A DNA stretch of 36,502 nt from Roseiflexus sp. (GTDB lineage Bacteria > Chloroflexota > Chloroflexia > Chloroflexales > Roseiflexaceae): positions 1 to 36,502 of the forward strand of contig JAGHYV010000050.1 in the NCBI GenBank assembly GCA_017743475.1, read 5' to 3'. Position numbers and translations under genes: made by a program. How positions within the stretch are numbered: position 1 is the first letter of the stretch; each line of letters begins with the position of its first letter. Below the pieces are notes generated by a model that was not told the origin of the DNA, made no database searches, and saw nothing but the letters and a program-made list of their open reading frames with translations. Below, piece after piece: positions 9,054 to 17,027 of the stretch.

Positions 9054-10433
9054 TCAAGAAACACGACGGTCGAAGAACTGCCACGTTGCCAGAACCGAAA
9101 GCGCATACAGCGCCGCTGTCGCGACGAACAGCGGTCCAAAACCGTACTGTTCCTGAACGAACGTGCTGATCAGGGGTGCAATGATAAACCCGGCGCTATA
9201 TGCCGCCCCCAGCAGTCCAATCATAAACGGTCGCGCGCGCTCGTCGGTTTGTTCCATCACATAAGCATCGTAGAGCGGCGCTGCCATATTGAAAGCAACG
9301 ACACGCGCAAGTGCAGCAGTTATTGCCAGCCACAGATCGGAGGCGGCGCCCAACAGAAGCAGGAGTGGAATCCCAATGGTGCGGGTTACGACCACAGTGT
9401 GGATCTTCCCCAGGCGTGCTGCCAGCGCTGGACCGGTCAGCGCTGCTAGTCCGGTCGCTACATCGAACCCGGCGAAAAGCGCACCGAGCGCGCGGTTGTC
9501 AAGACCAAACCGCTCGCGAAAGTAGAGGTTGAGATAGGGAATGAGCAGCGCTGCTCCCCATGAGATCAGGAAGGGCGGCAGCAAAAGTTTGACCGCCAGC
9601 GCCGGTTTGCGCATCAGTGTCTGCAGCGGCGCGGGCAGACGATCGAACCATAGTCGGGCAAGAGCCAGCCAGGGAGGTGCACTGTTTGGGCACGCATCCG
9701 TTTCCATTGGAGCAGTGATGCTTTCCGCCGACAGTGATGCGGGTGCGTACTCTGGTTCGCGAATCAGCAACAACGGCGGGAGTGATGCCAGTACGCCGAT
9801 CCCGGCAATGGCAAATACCGCGCGATAGGTAATGCCGCTGTCGGTCGGAACGTTGAGCAGATATGCGACTGCATCGGCAAGGAACCCGGCGCCGAGGTTG
9901 CCAATGCCATTCAAACCGATAGCGATCGCGGCGCTGGCGCTGAACAGATAATCACGGGTCGCGTCATTGCTGAGACGCATCATAAGGGGTGCTGCCGTCA
10001 CCTGCGCCAGCACTGCAGCCATTCCCATGAATGCGGCGGATATAATCAGCGACGCTGCCTGCGGCAGTGCAGCGAATAGCAGCAACCCAACGGCGTACAG
10101 CACCACCGATGCCGCAAGTGCGCGGCGCAATCCCAGGCGCTGCACACTCAACCAGAGCGGCAGACTCAGCAGTGCTGCCACACCCTGCGTCACCATCTGC
10201 AAGATGCCAAGAAAACCGCGCGAATACCCTAGCGCCACGACTGCCAGATTGTAGTACAACACTACCACCGACAGGCTAAGCGTGAGGATCGCCAGGTGCA
10301 GGAGATAGCGACGCGCGCCAGTTTCTAGCGCGCGCCAGCGATGGATGCCTGGTACATTCAATGTCTCTAATGCTGCCTGTCTCGCGTCTCTTGTCTCTTG
10401 CCTCGCACGCCCCTCGCCTCTTGCCCGCGCCAT
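9054..10433 (-). CDS. Major facilitator superfamily transporter
   Basis: The product (up to 459 residues) is an MFS permease with about twelve hydrophobic segments. It has a first half to about residue 235, a polar central loop with a Pro-Glu-rich stretch (EPEYAPASLSAESITAPMETD) and a second half. A loop 2-3-like basic motif (LSVQRLGLRRALAASVVLY) and the matching second-half loop (GPALAARLGKIHTVVVTRT) support the assignment. The substrate is unknown; a drug or sugar exporter is possible. The first 20-25 residues are unusually Arg/Ala-rich and encoded by purine-rich quasi-repeats next to a direct repeat, so the true start may be further in, for instance TTG at 10361. The decayed aldo/keto reductase lies upstream on the same strand. 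Confidence 0.85.
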   Translation of the reverse strand: MARARGEGRARQETRDARQAALETLNVPGIHRWRALETGARRYLLHLAILTLSLSVVVLYYNLAVVALGYSRGFLGILQMVTQGVAALLSLPLWLSVQRLGLRRALAASVVLYAVGLLLFAALPQAASLIISAAFMGMAAVLAQVTAAPLMMRLSNDATRDYLFSASAAIAIGLNGIGNLGAGFLADAVAYLLNVPTDSGITYRAVFAIAGIGVLASLPPLLLIREPEYAPASLSAESITAPMETDACPNSAPPWLALARLWFDRLPAPLQTLMRKPALAVKLLLPPFLISWGAALLIPYLNLYFRERFGLDNRALGALFAGFDVATGLAALTGPALAARLGKIHTVVVTRTIGIPLLLLLGAASDLWLAITAALARVVAFNMAAPLYDAYVMEQTDERARPFMIGLLGAAYSAGFIIAPLISTFVQEQYGFGPLFVATAALYALSVLATWQFFDRRVS

Positions 10434-10444
10434 GGCCGCCGCTG

Positions 10445-10526
10445 CCGGTGCGGGCGCAGCAGCGCTGCGCCCCTACGGTGCCATTACTGCTGCTGCCCGG
10501 TGCGGGCGCAGCAGCGCTGCGCCCCT
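10445..10526. repeat. 30-bp direct repeat, each unit a hairpin
   Basis: Two identical 30-base units occupy 10445-10474 and 10497-10526, with 22 bases between them. Inside each, GGGCGCAG and CTGCGCCC form an 8-bp stem with a 5-base loop. They lie between the aldo/keto reductase remnant and the MFS gene and resemble small palindromic intergenic repeats. Confidence 0.85.
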
Positions 10527-10527
10527 C

Positions 10528-11477
10528 TTACGTGAACCGATGCTCTTCCGGGTCGTTCGCATCAAATCCTACTGCATCAAGGCGCTGCCAAAGTTCGTTG
10601 GGGACGAGGATACACGCTAGTTCCAGAGTAGCTGCAATTCTTTCCGGCTTGCTAACATCCACAACGGTTGACGTCCTGTGTGAATTGCTCAGCGAGAACT
10701 GGAGCGCGGCGGCTGCCAGCGGCACACCATACTCCTGACAGATTGTTGCCAGGGTGCGCGTTCGTTCAACCAGCGTCGGTGGCGCATCCTGGTACGCATA
10801 GCGCTTATAGGCGTCCAGTCCCTTCGCCAGGAGATGCCGCTGCCATACAGCACTGCATTGACCACGGCTAACCCCGCGCCTAGCTGCGACATCGAGCAGT
10901 GGTTCCGCCGACCGGTTCAGCAACGTGTAGCGATTGTGCATCTCAACCGCCATAAATGCATCGGTTTCGATGTTGAATTGCCAGAAATGCCGATGTGTTC
11001 AATCACCCCTTCTGCCTGGAAGCGCTGCAAGACCTTAAGCGGACGCCTTTCCCCATTACATTCTCGAACGTCGTGTGCTCCGGGTCGTGGATGTATACGA
11101 ATTGCAGGCGGTCGAGTCCCAGCAATGTCAGGCCGCGCTCAACCAAGCGCCGGATCTGGTCACCGCTGAAATCGCCAGTCGTCAGATCGCGGTCGGCTTT
11201 GGTCGCCAGCATGAAGCCAGGCGGCACTCAGGTTGCGCAACACGACCCCGATCCGGCGTTCGCTTTCACCATCGCCGTATGCCGTAGCAGTGTCCGGGAA
11301 ATTGATCGGACTGCGAAACGCTTCGGTCAGGGTTGCAATCGCCTGATCTTCAGCAACACTGTAAGCAAGGGTTTCGGGTGAATTTCCGAGTAGTGTGCAC
11401 CCAATGCGGATCGGCGTTACTTGGAAGCCGGTTTGACCAGGTAGGCGGAGCGGCAGAGCGCATGATGCGTGTGTCAT
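10528..11477 (-). pseudogene. Aldo/keto reductase, multiply frameshifted
   Basis: Pieces of one NADPH-dependent oxidoreductase of the D-threo-aldose / L-fucose dehydrogenase type occur in order across the three minus-strand frames. The N-terminus (GQTGFQVTPIRIGCTLLGN, then DTATAYGDGESERRIG with the catalytic Asp and Tyr) is in one frame. PPGFMLATKADRD (catalytic Lys) and LDRLQFVYIHDPEH (catalytic His) are in a second. VLQRFQAEGVIEHIGISG is in a third, and MHNRYTLLNRSAEPLLDVAA to the C-terminus is in another shift. Breaks fall near 11235, 11030 and 10990. A compensating pair between about 10875 and 10815 converts LAVVNAVLYGSGI into an unrelated stretch. With at least five shifts no functional product is expected. 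The original length matches a family member of about 315 residues. Confidence 0.88.
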
Positions 11478-11777
11478 CGCAGAGAACCTATAGCTGATGA
11501 ACGCGATACCTGCCGACGATTATCGCAAGGTATCGGGCGGGTGTCAAACACGTAGCAGGTCTTACGAAGGCTAGACCTGTTCGGACAGGGTTGAACACGC
11601 CGCTGGAAGTGGGTACCTTAATAAGGCAGGACACGGAAAACCCTGCATTACAGTTGCGCCAGATTATAACGCGATCTGTCCAGCAGCGCCTTTTGCCAGC
11701 ATTGAGAGTCGGCAAACCCTCTCGCAGTCGGCTGCAAGAGTTGCACCCGCGCCCGTGCATAACGAAGCATGCAATCT
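11478..11777. other. Intergenic region, nothing recognised
   Basis: These 300 bases separate the aldo/keto reductase remnant (its upstream side) from the end of the acyltransferase gene. I see no gene, no strong hairpin with a T tract and no copy of the repeat families. Confidence 0.4.
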
Positions 11778-12422
11778 TCAACGTGAATCTTCCGCCTCTC
11801 TTTCCCGTAGCCGCCGCACAGGAACTCCGCCAACAAACGCTCCCGGCGGCACGTCGCGGTTCACCAGGCTCATCGCCGAGACTGTCGCGCCATCACCGAT
11901 TACCACACCTGGCAGGATTGTCGTATTTGCGCCGATTGTCACGTCCCGTCCGATCCAGACCGGTCCGCGACGCCATTCGTGGCGGGTGAATTCGTGGCAG
12001 AGAATGGTTGAATTGTAGCCGATGATGCAGTTGTCGCCGAGAGTGACGTCCTGCGGGAAAAAGATATCGAACATAACCATCAGACCGACCGAGACGTGAC
12101 TGCCGACCCGCATACCGATCAGGCGGTAGAGTGCGTTCTTGAGCGCCAGTGATGGCGTGTACCGGGCGATCTGGATGATAAGTGCATTGCGCGCGACGCG
12201 CAGGTGACCGCCGGTGACGCGTGGAAAATACCAGAGCGCATTGTGCGGTCCTGGCGATGGTGCAATGTGCAATCGCGCCTTACGCGCTGCACTGCTTCCC
12301 AATCCATCGGGACCGGGCGCCGAGAGCGGCGGCGCATTGACCCCGGCGACCGGCGCCATGTGCAGCGTGATCGTGTGTGGCAGGGCAGACGTTTGTCCGA
12401 CGATGTCGAACAGTTCGTTCAT
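11778..12422 (-). CDS. Left-handed beta-helix acyltransferase (maltose/galactoside acetyltransferase-like)
   Basis: The 214-residue protein ends in a hexapeptide-repeat domain (about residues 105-205). Repeats such as VTLGDNCIIGYNSTIL and VTIGANTTILPGVVIGDGATV, and the closing VPPGAFVGGVPVRRL, are characteristic of trimeric acyl-CoA-dependent O-acetyltransferases. A His in CHEF (about residue 144) is a plausible catalytic base. The first 70 residues are Pro/Ala-rich and unassigned. A helical segment precedes the beta-helix. Sugar or cell-envelope glycan acetylation is likely but the acceptor cannot be predicted. ATG 12422 lies six bases after the cyclophilin stop, so the genes are probably cotranscribed and translationally coupled. 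Confidence 0.85.
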   Translation of the reverse strand: MNELFDIVGQTSALPHTITLHMAPVAGVNAPPLSAPGPDGLGSSAARKARLHIAPSPGPHNALWYFPRVTGGHLRVARNALIIQIARYTPSLALKNALYRLIGMRVGSHVSVGLMVMFDIFFPQDVTLGDNCIIGYNSTILCHEFTRHEWRRGPVWIGRDVTIGANTTILPGVVIGDGATVSAMSLVNRDVPPGAFVGGVPVRRLREREAEDSR

Positions 12423-12428
12423 GCGTAG

Positions 12429-12920
12429 CTACAGAACCTCGATGGTCACGTTCAGGATCTGGTCTCCCTGGCGGATAGCGTTGACAACGTCCATCCCGCT
12501 GATGACTTTGCCAAAGACGGTGTGCTTTCCATCAAGGTGTGGTTGCGGCGAGTGGGTGATGAAAAACTGGCTGCCGTTCGTGTTCGGTCCGGCATTTGCC
12601 ATCGATAACACACCAGTCTCGTGTTTCAGTGGATTTTTCTTCGGATCGACCTCGTCCTCGAACGAATAGCCAGGTCCACCTCGCCCTGTACCGGTCGGAT
12701 CGCCCCCCTGGATGATGAAGTTGCTGATGACGCGATGGAAGACGACCCCGTTGTAGAACCCCTCGTTCGCCAGAAAGACGAAGTTGTTGACCGTCTTCGG
12801 TGCATACTGGGCAGCCAAGTTGAAGACGATTTCACCTCGGGAGGTCATCATCCGTGCACGGTACTGGCGGTTTGGGTCGATCTGCATCGGTGGAGGGGAT
12901 GCCCATCGTTTTGGTGGCAT
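12429..12920 (-). CDS. Cyclophilin-type peptidyl-prolyl cis-trans isomerase
   Basis: This 163-residue protein is a compact bacterial cyclophilin that catalyses proline isomerisation during folding. The hallmark segments occur in order: [23 protein letters not shown] with the catalytic Arg, [36 protein letters not shown] with the Gln/Phe of the active site, and [18 protein letters not shown]. No signal peptide is visible, so it is probably cytoplasmic. The first 20 residues (Pro/Arg-rich) are less conserved and a slightly internal start is possible. It sits 15 bases after the HEAT-repeat gene and 6 bases before the acyltransferase, in one minus-strand operon. Confidence 0.95.
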   Translation of the reverse strand: MPPKRWASPPPMQIDPNRQYRARMMTSRGEIVFNLAAQYAPKTVNNFVFLANEGFYNGVVFHRVISNFIIQGGDPTGTGRGGPGYSFEDEVDPKKNPLKHETGVLSMANAGPNTNGSQFFITHSPQPHLDGKHTVFGKVISGMDVVNAIRQGDQILNVTIEVL

Positions 12921-12935
12921 GATTCTGTTCCTTGT

Positions 12936-13508
12936 TCAATCGAAAGAGACGGCGGTCTTCTTACTGCTGATGTACGCGGTGGCAGGAAAATTATAGCACA
13001 GGTTACCGTGATCGGAATAGTATTTTGGTTCGCTGCGCAGGCGCGCAACCGCACGACGAACTGTGCGCGCTGGATGAGTGGCAAGCATGTCCAGTGCCAT
13101 ATCCTGCTCTGGCACCAACGGGATTGCATGCAGCGCCCTGACAACGGCGAGCGCCTGCACGACGTCGACGGGGTGCGCCAGCGCGCATTCGGCAAGCGGA
13201 AGCGCAGCCCGCGGGTCGCGTCGGTTACCCAGCGAAATAATCGCGCCCATGTGCACTTCTGGGTTGGGATGCCCAAGAGCATGGATGAGGCGTTCGGTAT
13301 AGTCGCGGCGTTCCCATTCCTCTATACGAGCGCCGCAGACGCGGCACGGCGTGTCGCGCTCGTCAGCCGCGACCTCGGCAAAACAGCCAGGACGGTAGAA
13401 CTGCACGGCAGGGCTCACGCTCCATACTATAGTTCGGTTTGTCAGTACCAGCGTCTCTGCTAGTGGCGGGTTATGGATCTCGACATAAGATCGACCAGGT
13501 CCCGGCAT
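12936..13508 (-). CDS. HEAT-repeat protein
   Basis: The 190-residue reading from ATG 13508 contains a short N-terminal part with one CRVCG motif (possible metal ligand) and then HEAT-like helical pairs: LIHALGHPNPEVHMGAIISLGN, RAALPLAECALAHPVDVVQALAVVRALHAIP and a third, followed by a low-complexity tail. HEAT repeats generally mediate protein-protein contacts; the partner is unknown. The frame is open to 13808, but the upstream part reads through an alpha-amylase remnant in another frame and is not protein-like. The real N-terminus may have been lost when the two sequences were joined. ATG 13508 overlaps the remnant and has no strong ribosome site, so the start is uncertain. It leads the cyclophilin/acyltransferase operon. 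Confidence 0.65.
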   Translation of the reverse strand: MPGPGRSYVEIHNPPLAETLVLTNRTIVWSVSPAVQFYRPGCFAEVAADERDTPCRVCGARIEEWERRDYTERLIHALGHPNPEVHMGAIISLGNRRDPRAALPLAECALAHPVDVVQALAVVRALHAIPLVPEQDMALDMLATHPARTVRRAVARLRSEPKYYSDHGNLCYNFPATAYISSKKTAVSFD

Positions 13509-13941
13509 GTGCCAAAATGCGGATCGACATCGTGAAAATTCTGAAAGACGTAGCTGTGATAGGTATCGAGGTGGACGCGCTGCTTGCGGACGGACTGAGC
13601 CACAGGGTAGTGATGCCGGGTCGCTGCAGATAGCTGAGTTTCGATATGACTCTACGCAACGTGCCGCCCTGGAATCGTTCACTGCCCGACGGAGCCCAGC
13701 GATCCCAGCGCCAGGGATCACCGTTGGGCAGCGCTGGTCGCGCTGCTGCCAGGTAGCGCCGGTCGAGCAACGGGCGGGTATCTTCCTGACCATCGCTAAA
13801 GCGATCAACCATCAAAAAGTAGATTACCTCGTCACGCCAGTTGACCGGTGACGGGTAGTATGCAACACGACGCGGCAACTGAACATTGTGCCTGATGCGT
13901 GGCAGCCATGGTCGGCTTAACATATCACGGACGAACGTCAT
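13460..13941 (-). pseudogene. Alpha-amylase family (GH13) N-terminal fragment
   Basis: From ATG 13941 the frame reads NWRDEVIYFLMVDRFSDG, the typical entry of a GH13 barrel, then RFQGGTLRRVISKLSYLQ and ITTLWLSP. After a shift near 13600 a second frame gives QRVHLDTYHSYVFQNFHDVD, PHFGT and DLVDLM and stops at 13460. All of this lies before the first catalytic region of GH13 enzymes, so the nucleophile Asp and acid Glu are absent. About 150 of an expected 500 or more residues remain. The fragment runs directly into the HEAT-repeat gene, suggesting a deletion junction near 13470-13500. Confidence 0.85.
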
Positions 13942-14122
13942 TGCGTGTCCTTCCCTGATGAGTCGCGCAATTTCTGGATGCAGACCAGGTAATGATGCGC
14001 ACTGCGGTTATCGTTATTCTCCTGTAGATGCGGGTTTCTCCCAATCTCTTTCTCAGGCGACATGATGCCCATTGTGATGTTCCTGCGCGCACGCATGCTT
14101 CCTGCGATGGGGAATGTATGTC

Positions 14123-14134
14123 TATGGTACCATA
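14123..14134. promoter_or_regulatory. 12-bp perfect palindrome, possible operator
   Basis: TATGGTACCATA is a perfect palindrome located 13 bases upstream of the AGGAGG-type ribosome site of the SDR fragment. It could be an operator for that former gene. There is only one copy, so this is a weak call. Confidence 0.3.
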
Positions 14135-14160
14135 CCCGGCAACTGACAGGAGGGTGTGTT

Positions 14161-14310
14161 GTGTCCGAACCGTTTCTTTGCTCACTGTTCAGCCCGGAAG
14201 GGAAAGTTACTGTAGTCACTGGCGGCAGCGGTATGCTGGGTGCGCCAATGGCGAAAGGTCTGGTGCAAGCCAGTGCGCGTGTCGCCATTCTTGCCTTCTC
14301 CCATGGGGAG
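14161..14310 (+). pseudogene. Short-chain dehydrogenase/reductase, N-terminal fragment
   Basis: A well-formed start (CAGGAGGGT at 14147-14155, six bases before GTG 14161) introduces about 48 residues of an SDR enzyme. FSPEGKVTVVTGGSGMLG carries the TGxxxGxG cofactor loop, followed by AKGLVQASARVAIL, the second beta strand. The similarity then stops abruptly and the frame continues through repeat-like sequence (TTCTCCCATGGGGA) to a stop at 14365-14367. Everything that would carry the NNAG and YxxxK motifs is missing. The break coincides with the start of a repeat-rich intergenic block, so repeat insertion or repeat-mediated deletion is plausible. Confidence 0.8.
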
Positions 14311-14390
14311 TGCGAGACCAGGAGATGCCAGAAAATCTGTGAGCATCCTCCCTCGTCACTTTTATGAATTTCGAGGATTAAGGTCCGGTA

Positions 14391-14480
14391 TAGCCCGCGC
14401 AGGCGGGCTTTGCCTTGCTTAGCCGAGGGCTTATGGTCTTTGAATCAACGTATCAGAGAACTGCTATAAATTCTCAATAT
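14391..14480 (-). repeat. Dispersed repeat R1, copy 2 (inverted)
   Basis: Read on the minus strand this begins ATATTGAGAATTTA, includes AAGCCCTCGGCTAAGC and ends CCTGCGCGGGCTATA. It thus matches 4270-4357 at both ends while the middle has diverged. Confidence 0.7.
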
Positions 14481-14641
14481 TTCTCCTACATGGGGAGAAG
14501 GGGGGAAGCGTGGCACCCTAATAATCGCAGCAGGAGATATCAAATCTGGTAGATGCACAGTTCACCGTTGACCTGGATCGTGGGCGAGACATCCTCGCAA
14601 TGCGGTCGTAGGCGTGATTCTCGCATTCCCGAGATGGGTCA

Positions 14642-14940
14642 CATTGCTGCATGCGTGCAAGACGCCCGCGCACCCAGGGGTGTAGGCAGGCGCGCTTCGC
14701 GGATCAGCGCCATGAGCGCGAGACGCCCGCGCACTCCCAGGGGTGTAGGGCGCGTCAAGACCTTGCTACGCTTGCAAGAGCCGAGATGCCCACGCACCTA
14801 GGGGTGTAGGCACCCCCGCTCGCGCGCCTCGAATTTATCTGTTGAATCGAGATGCTTGTGCGCCCAGATGGTGCAGGGGCACGCACTGTTCCAAGCACGC
14901 CAGGAACATTCTAGAACGACTATGGGGGCACCCTGGCAGG
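14642..14940 (+). repeat. Repeat block R2, copy 1, with four spaced units
   Basis: Units of about 27 bases resembling GACGCCCGCGCACCCAGGGG plus TGTAGG start at 14661, 14722, 14785 and 14851 (spacing 61, 63 and 66). The last unit continues into a tail with CACTGTTCC, AACATTCTAGAACGACTA and ACCCTGGCAGG. Related single-unit copies with the same tail occur at 32191-32278 and 34377-34481. Confidence 0.75.
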
Positions 14941-15072
14941 TTTTGATATGAGAGACGCCCTCGGGTGCCGTGTTCATTATTCGGGAAGTTGCCATTCCTC
15001 CGGAGAGGCGCAGGGTGGAAGGGGGTGGTATACTGTTTACCATGATGCGAGGCTTAATGATTCGGGGGACGT

Positions 15073-15684
15073 ATGCCGCGCCGATGCAACTGGATCGCAG
15101 GAGGGATTCTGGTCGGGTTGCTGGCTGGATGCGGACAAACCGCACCACTCAGAGTCCAGACAACGAGCACACCGTTGCCGCCAGCATATGCTACTGCTGC
15201 AGTCATGCTAACATCGGTTGCAGAAGGTGTTGAGATGCGGATCGAACCGGCAACTGCCGGACAGTCTGGTATGACTGGCGACGTGACGGCGACCCCAGAA
15301 GCGCTCGTACAGACAACGTTCGAGGGTGCTCCGGTGGCGAACATTACCGCCGCCGAGCAGACAGTGCGCGCCTACTTTACAGCGTTTGGCGGGCAACGCG
15401 CAGCAGAAGCCTGGGCGCTGCTAGCGCCCGCCATGCAGGCGACCACTACCCTCGACATGTTTGAGAGCACAACGCAGGCAGTGCAGTCACTCACCCTGAC
15501 CCGGATTGACTCGATCGTTGCTGCTGACGGGCGATTGATCTACGGTGTCACGATTGATGCTGTCCCAGTGCCCGACCTGCCGACGCGCTGGAAGCGTGGA
15601 CCTAATCAGCTCTATGTGGTGGTCATCAACACGCCGGAAGGATGGCGCATTGCTGCGATTACCGAAGAGCCGCCATCACTCTGA
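15073..15684 (+). CDS. Predicted lipoprotein of unknown function
   Basis: The 203-residue protein has a lipoprotein signal (LLAGC, Cys20) and a variable Thr/Pro/Ala linker to about residue 90. The compact C-terminal domain (about 95-203) begins AEQTVRAYFTAFGGQRAAEAWALLAP and ends in beta strands including RGPNQLYVVVINTPEGWRIAAITEE. The helix-then-sheet pattern resembles NTF2-like or DUF4878-like folds, but I cannot assign one firmly. GGGGGACGT lies immediately before ATG 15073. It converges with the next minus-strand gene, with only three bases between stops. A role as a surface-anchored binding or stress protein would be a guess. Confidence 0.8.
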   Translation: MPRRCNWIAGGILVGLLAGCGQTAPLRVQTTSTPLPPAYATAAVMLTSVAEGVEMRIEPATAGQSGMTGDVTATPEALVQTTFEGAPVANITAAEQTVRAYFTAFGGQRAAEAWALLAPAMQATTTLDMFESTTQAVQSLTLTRIDSIVAADGRLIYGVTIDAVPVPDLPTRWKRGPNQLYVVVINTPEGWRIAAITEEPPSL

Positions 15685-15687
15685 CGG

Positions 15688-16263
15688 CTATGCTACCGTT
15701 TCGTCCGGTTCGTGCTCCTCGTAGTAGCGCGCTAGCCCGCTGACAAGCATCTGCACCAGCAGCGGCGTCGCTGCATCGCTCATCACCGTCATGTAGCAGT
15801 TGTGTTCGATTGCTAGCGCTTCTTTATACTGCCCGGCGGCCACGTATTGCGGCAGAAAGCGACGCGCCTGTTCCGCCATAGTGCGTCGCACACGTGCAGA
15901 AGCGACGACTCCCAGAGCCCGCAGCAAGTAGTTGGTGAACGATGGGTCGCTGTCGTCCTCAACGACTGGCGGCTCACCGATCTCTTCCAGGATCATCTCG
16001 ATCATGTCATCGCTGAAGTGCAGCGGTGCGAAACGTTCATCACGAAAGATGTCGAGACTAAACCGGTTGAACGCATCGCGGTCGGCGCCGAGTTGCAGCG
16101 CCTGCATGCGGAAGCGGCGCAGGATTTTGCCAGCGGAGTCGATCTTCGCCTGCTCATCAGCGTCCGGCGGATGCTCGAGCCACGTCCCTTCGCAATTGCT
16201 GACTGTTGCCAGATATGTTGCACGTTCGCGGCGTTCGCGCTTGATACGTGGTTGCTTGTCCAT
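15688..16263 (-). CDS. Conserved-looking helical protein of unknown function
   Basis: The 191-residue product starts MDKQPRIKRERRERATYLATV after a GAGGAG site. The longer frame to 16344 has no such site. It is basic at the N-terminus, then rich in predicted helices (DDMIEMILEEIGEPPVVEDD, LLRALGVVASARVRRTMAEQARRFL), with no signal peptide, membrane segment or motif I recognise. The codon pattern and strong ribosome site support a real gene. It is divergently transcribed from the cyclic-nucleotide-binding gene (155 bases between starts), so the two may share a control region. Confidence 0.75.
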   Translation of the reverse strand: MDKQPRIKRERRERATYLATVSNCEGTWLEHPPDADEQAKIDSAGKILRRFRMQALQLGADRDAFNRFSLDIFRDERFAPLHFSDDMIEMILEEIGEPPVVEDDSDPSFTNYLLRALGVVASARVRRTMAEQARRFLPQYVAAGQYKEALAIEHNCYMTVMSDAATPLLVQMLVSGLARYYEEHEPDETVA

Positions 16264-16323
16264 GACGACTTGCTCCTCTTTCAAACGGTTCTGAGTCGAT
16301 TTCCCATCGGATGACGGTAGTGT

Positions 16324-16351
16324 TTGGCATGCGTCAGTATGCACCTATACC
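16324..16351 (+). promoter_or_regulatory. Candidate promoter for the cyclic-nucleotide-binding gene
   Basis: TTGGCA at 16324-16329 and TATACC at 16346-16351 are separated by 16 bases and lie 68 bases before the start at 16419. Plausible but not tested against alternatives. Confidence 0.4.
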
Positions 16352-16418
16352 GGATAACGACGTGCTATTATTGTACCTGAAACTTGATAACAGGCAGCAT
16401 GCCTGCCAGGAGATGCGA

Positions 16419-16922
16419 ATGAACCCGCGTGTGCTCGAAAATCTGCGCAAAGTCGAGATCTTTGCCGGGTTGAGCGACAATGAACTGATACAGGTTGCGG
16501 GAGTGTGCAGAGCAATTCGCACGCCTGCGAAGCAAACGATTTTCAATGAAAGCGACACTGGCGACGAGTTGTACATCGTGCACGAAGGCACAGTGCGCGT
16601 CGTGATCTCAACACGCCTGTCGGATGGGACAGTAGCACCATCAACGATCAACACCCTGTATCCGGGACAGTGTTTCGGCGAGCAGGCATTGCTTGGCGGC
16701 GCAGCGCGCACTGCAACTGTGATAACGAATGAACCGACAGTGCTGATTGTTATTCGTGCGCTGGATTTCGATGCACTGGCGGAACGCAACCCGCGGATCG
16801 GCTTCGTTGTGATGCGCAATCTAGCGCGCGACCTGGCGTACAAACTCAATGCGTCTAATCTGCTGTTGCGTGGCAATATCCGCTGGCGTGGCGATGAGTT
16901 GGGAAAGCGGATGGGCAGTTGA
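16419..16922 (+). CDS. Cyclic nucleotide-binding domain protein
   Basis: This 167-residue protein consists essentially of one cyclic-nucleotide-binding (cNMP) domain: VEIFAGLSDNELIQVAGVCR, GDELYIVHEGTVRVVI, then the phosphate-binding cassette YPGQCFGEQALLGGAARTATV with the conserved Glu and Arg that contact a cyclic nucleotide. A C-terminal helix follows, without a DNA-binding domain. It may act as a stand-alone sensor or partner protein. I chose ATG 16419 because an AGGAG site lies seven bases upstream; in-frame ATGs at 16311 and 16413 are less well placed. A Crp/Fnr-type regulator is encoded 1.8 kb away, and nothing ties them directly. Confidence 0.88.
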   Translation: MNPRVLENLRKVEIFAGLSDNELIQVAGVCRAIRTPAKQTIFNESDTGDELYIVHEGTVRVVISTRLSDGTVAPSTINTLYPGQCFGEQALLGGAARTATVITNEPTVLIVIRALDFDALAERNPRIGFVVMRNLARDLAYKLNASNLLLRGNIRWRGDELGKRMGS

Positions 16923-17027
16923 ACCCTGTATCACTATCTGCAACGCTCCCGCCTGAATGGTTCACCATAGGGTTATCCAGAAAGGTTTGCTTGGTATCTC
17001 TCTCTTTGCCCGTACAACGCGCAGCCT

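Larger units (their letters stand above)
14308..15072. other. Repeat-rich intergenic block
   Basis: About 765 bases without a gene. It contains an inverted R1 copy (14391-14480), a TCTCC/GGGAGA hairpin near 14484-14500, and the R2 block (14642-14940) with four degenerate units. The lipoprotein gene starts just after it. Confidence 0.7.

Noticed and set aside
12621-13463. A 280-residue plus-strand open frame over the cyclophilin and HEAT genes
   Set aside because: It lies opposite two well-supported genes and has no family character.
14661-14877. CRISPR array, because four similar units recur at 61-66 bp
   Set aside because: Units are degenerate, spacing varies, spacers resemble each other and no cas genes are present.
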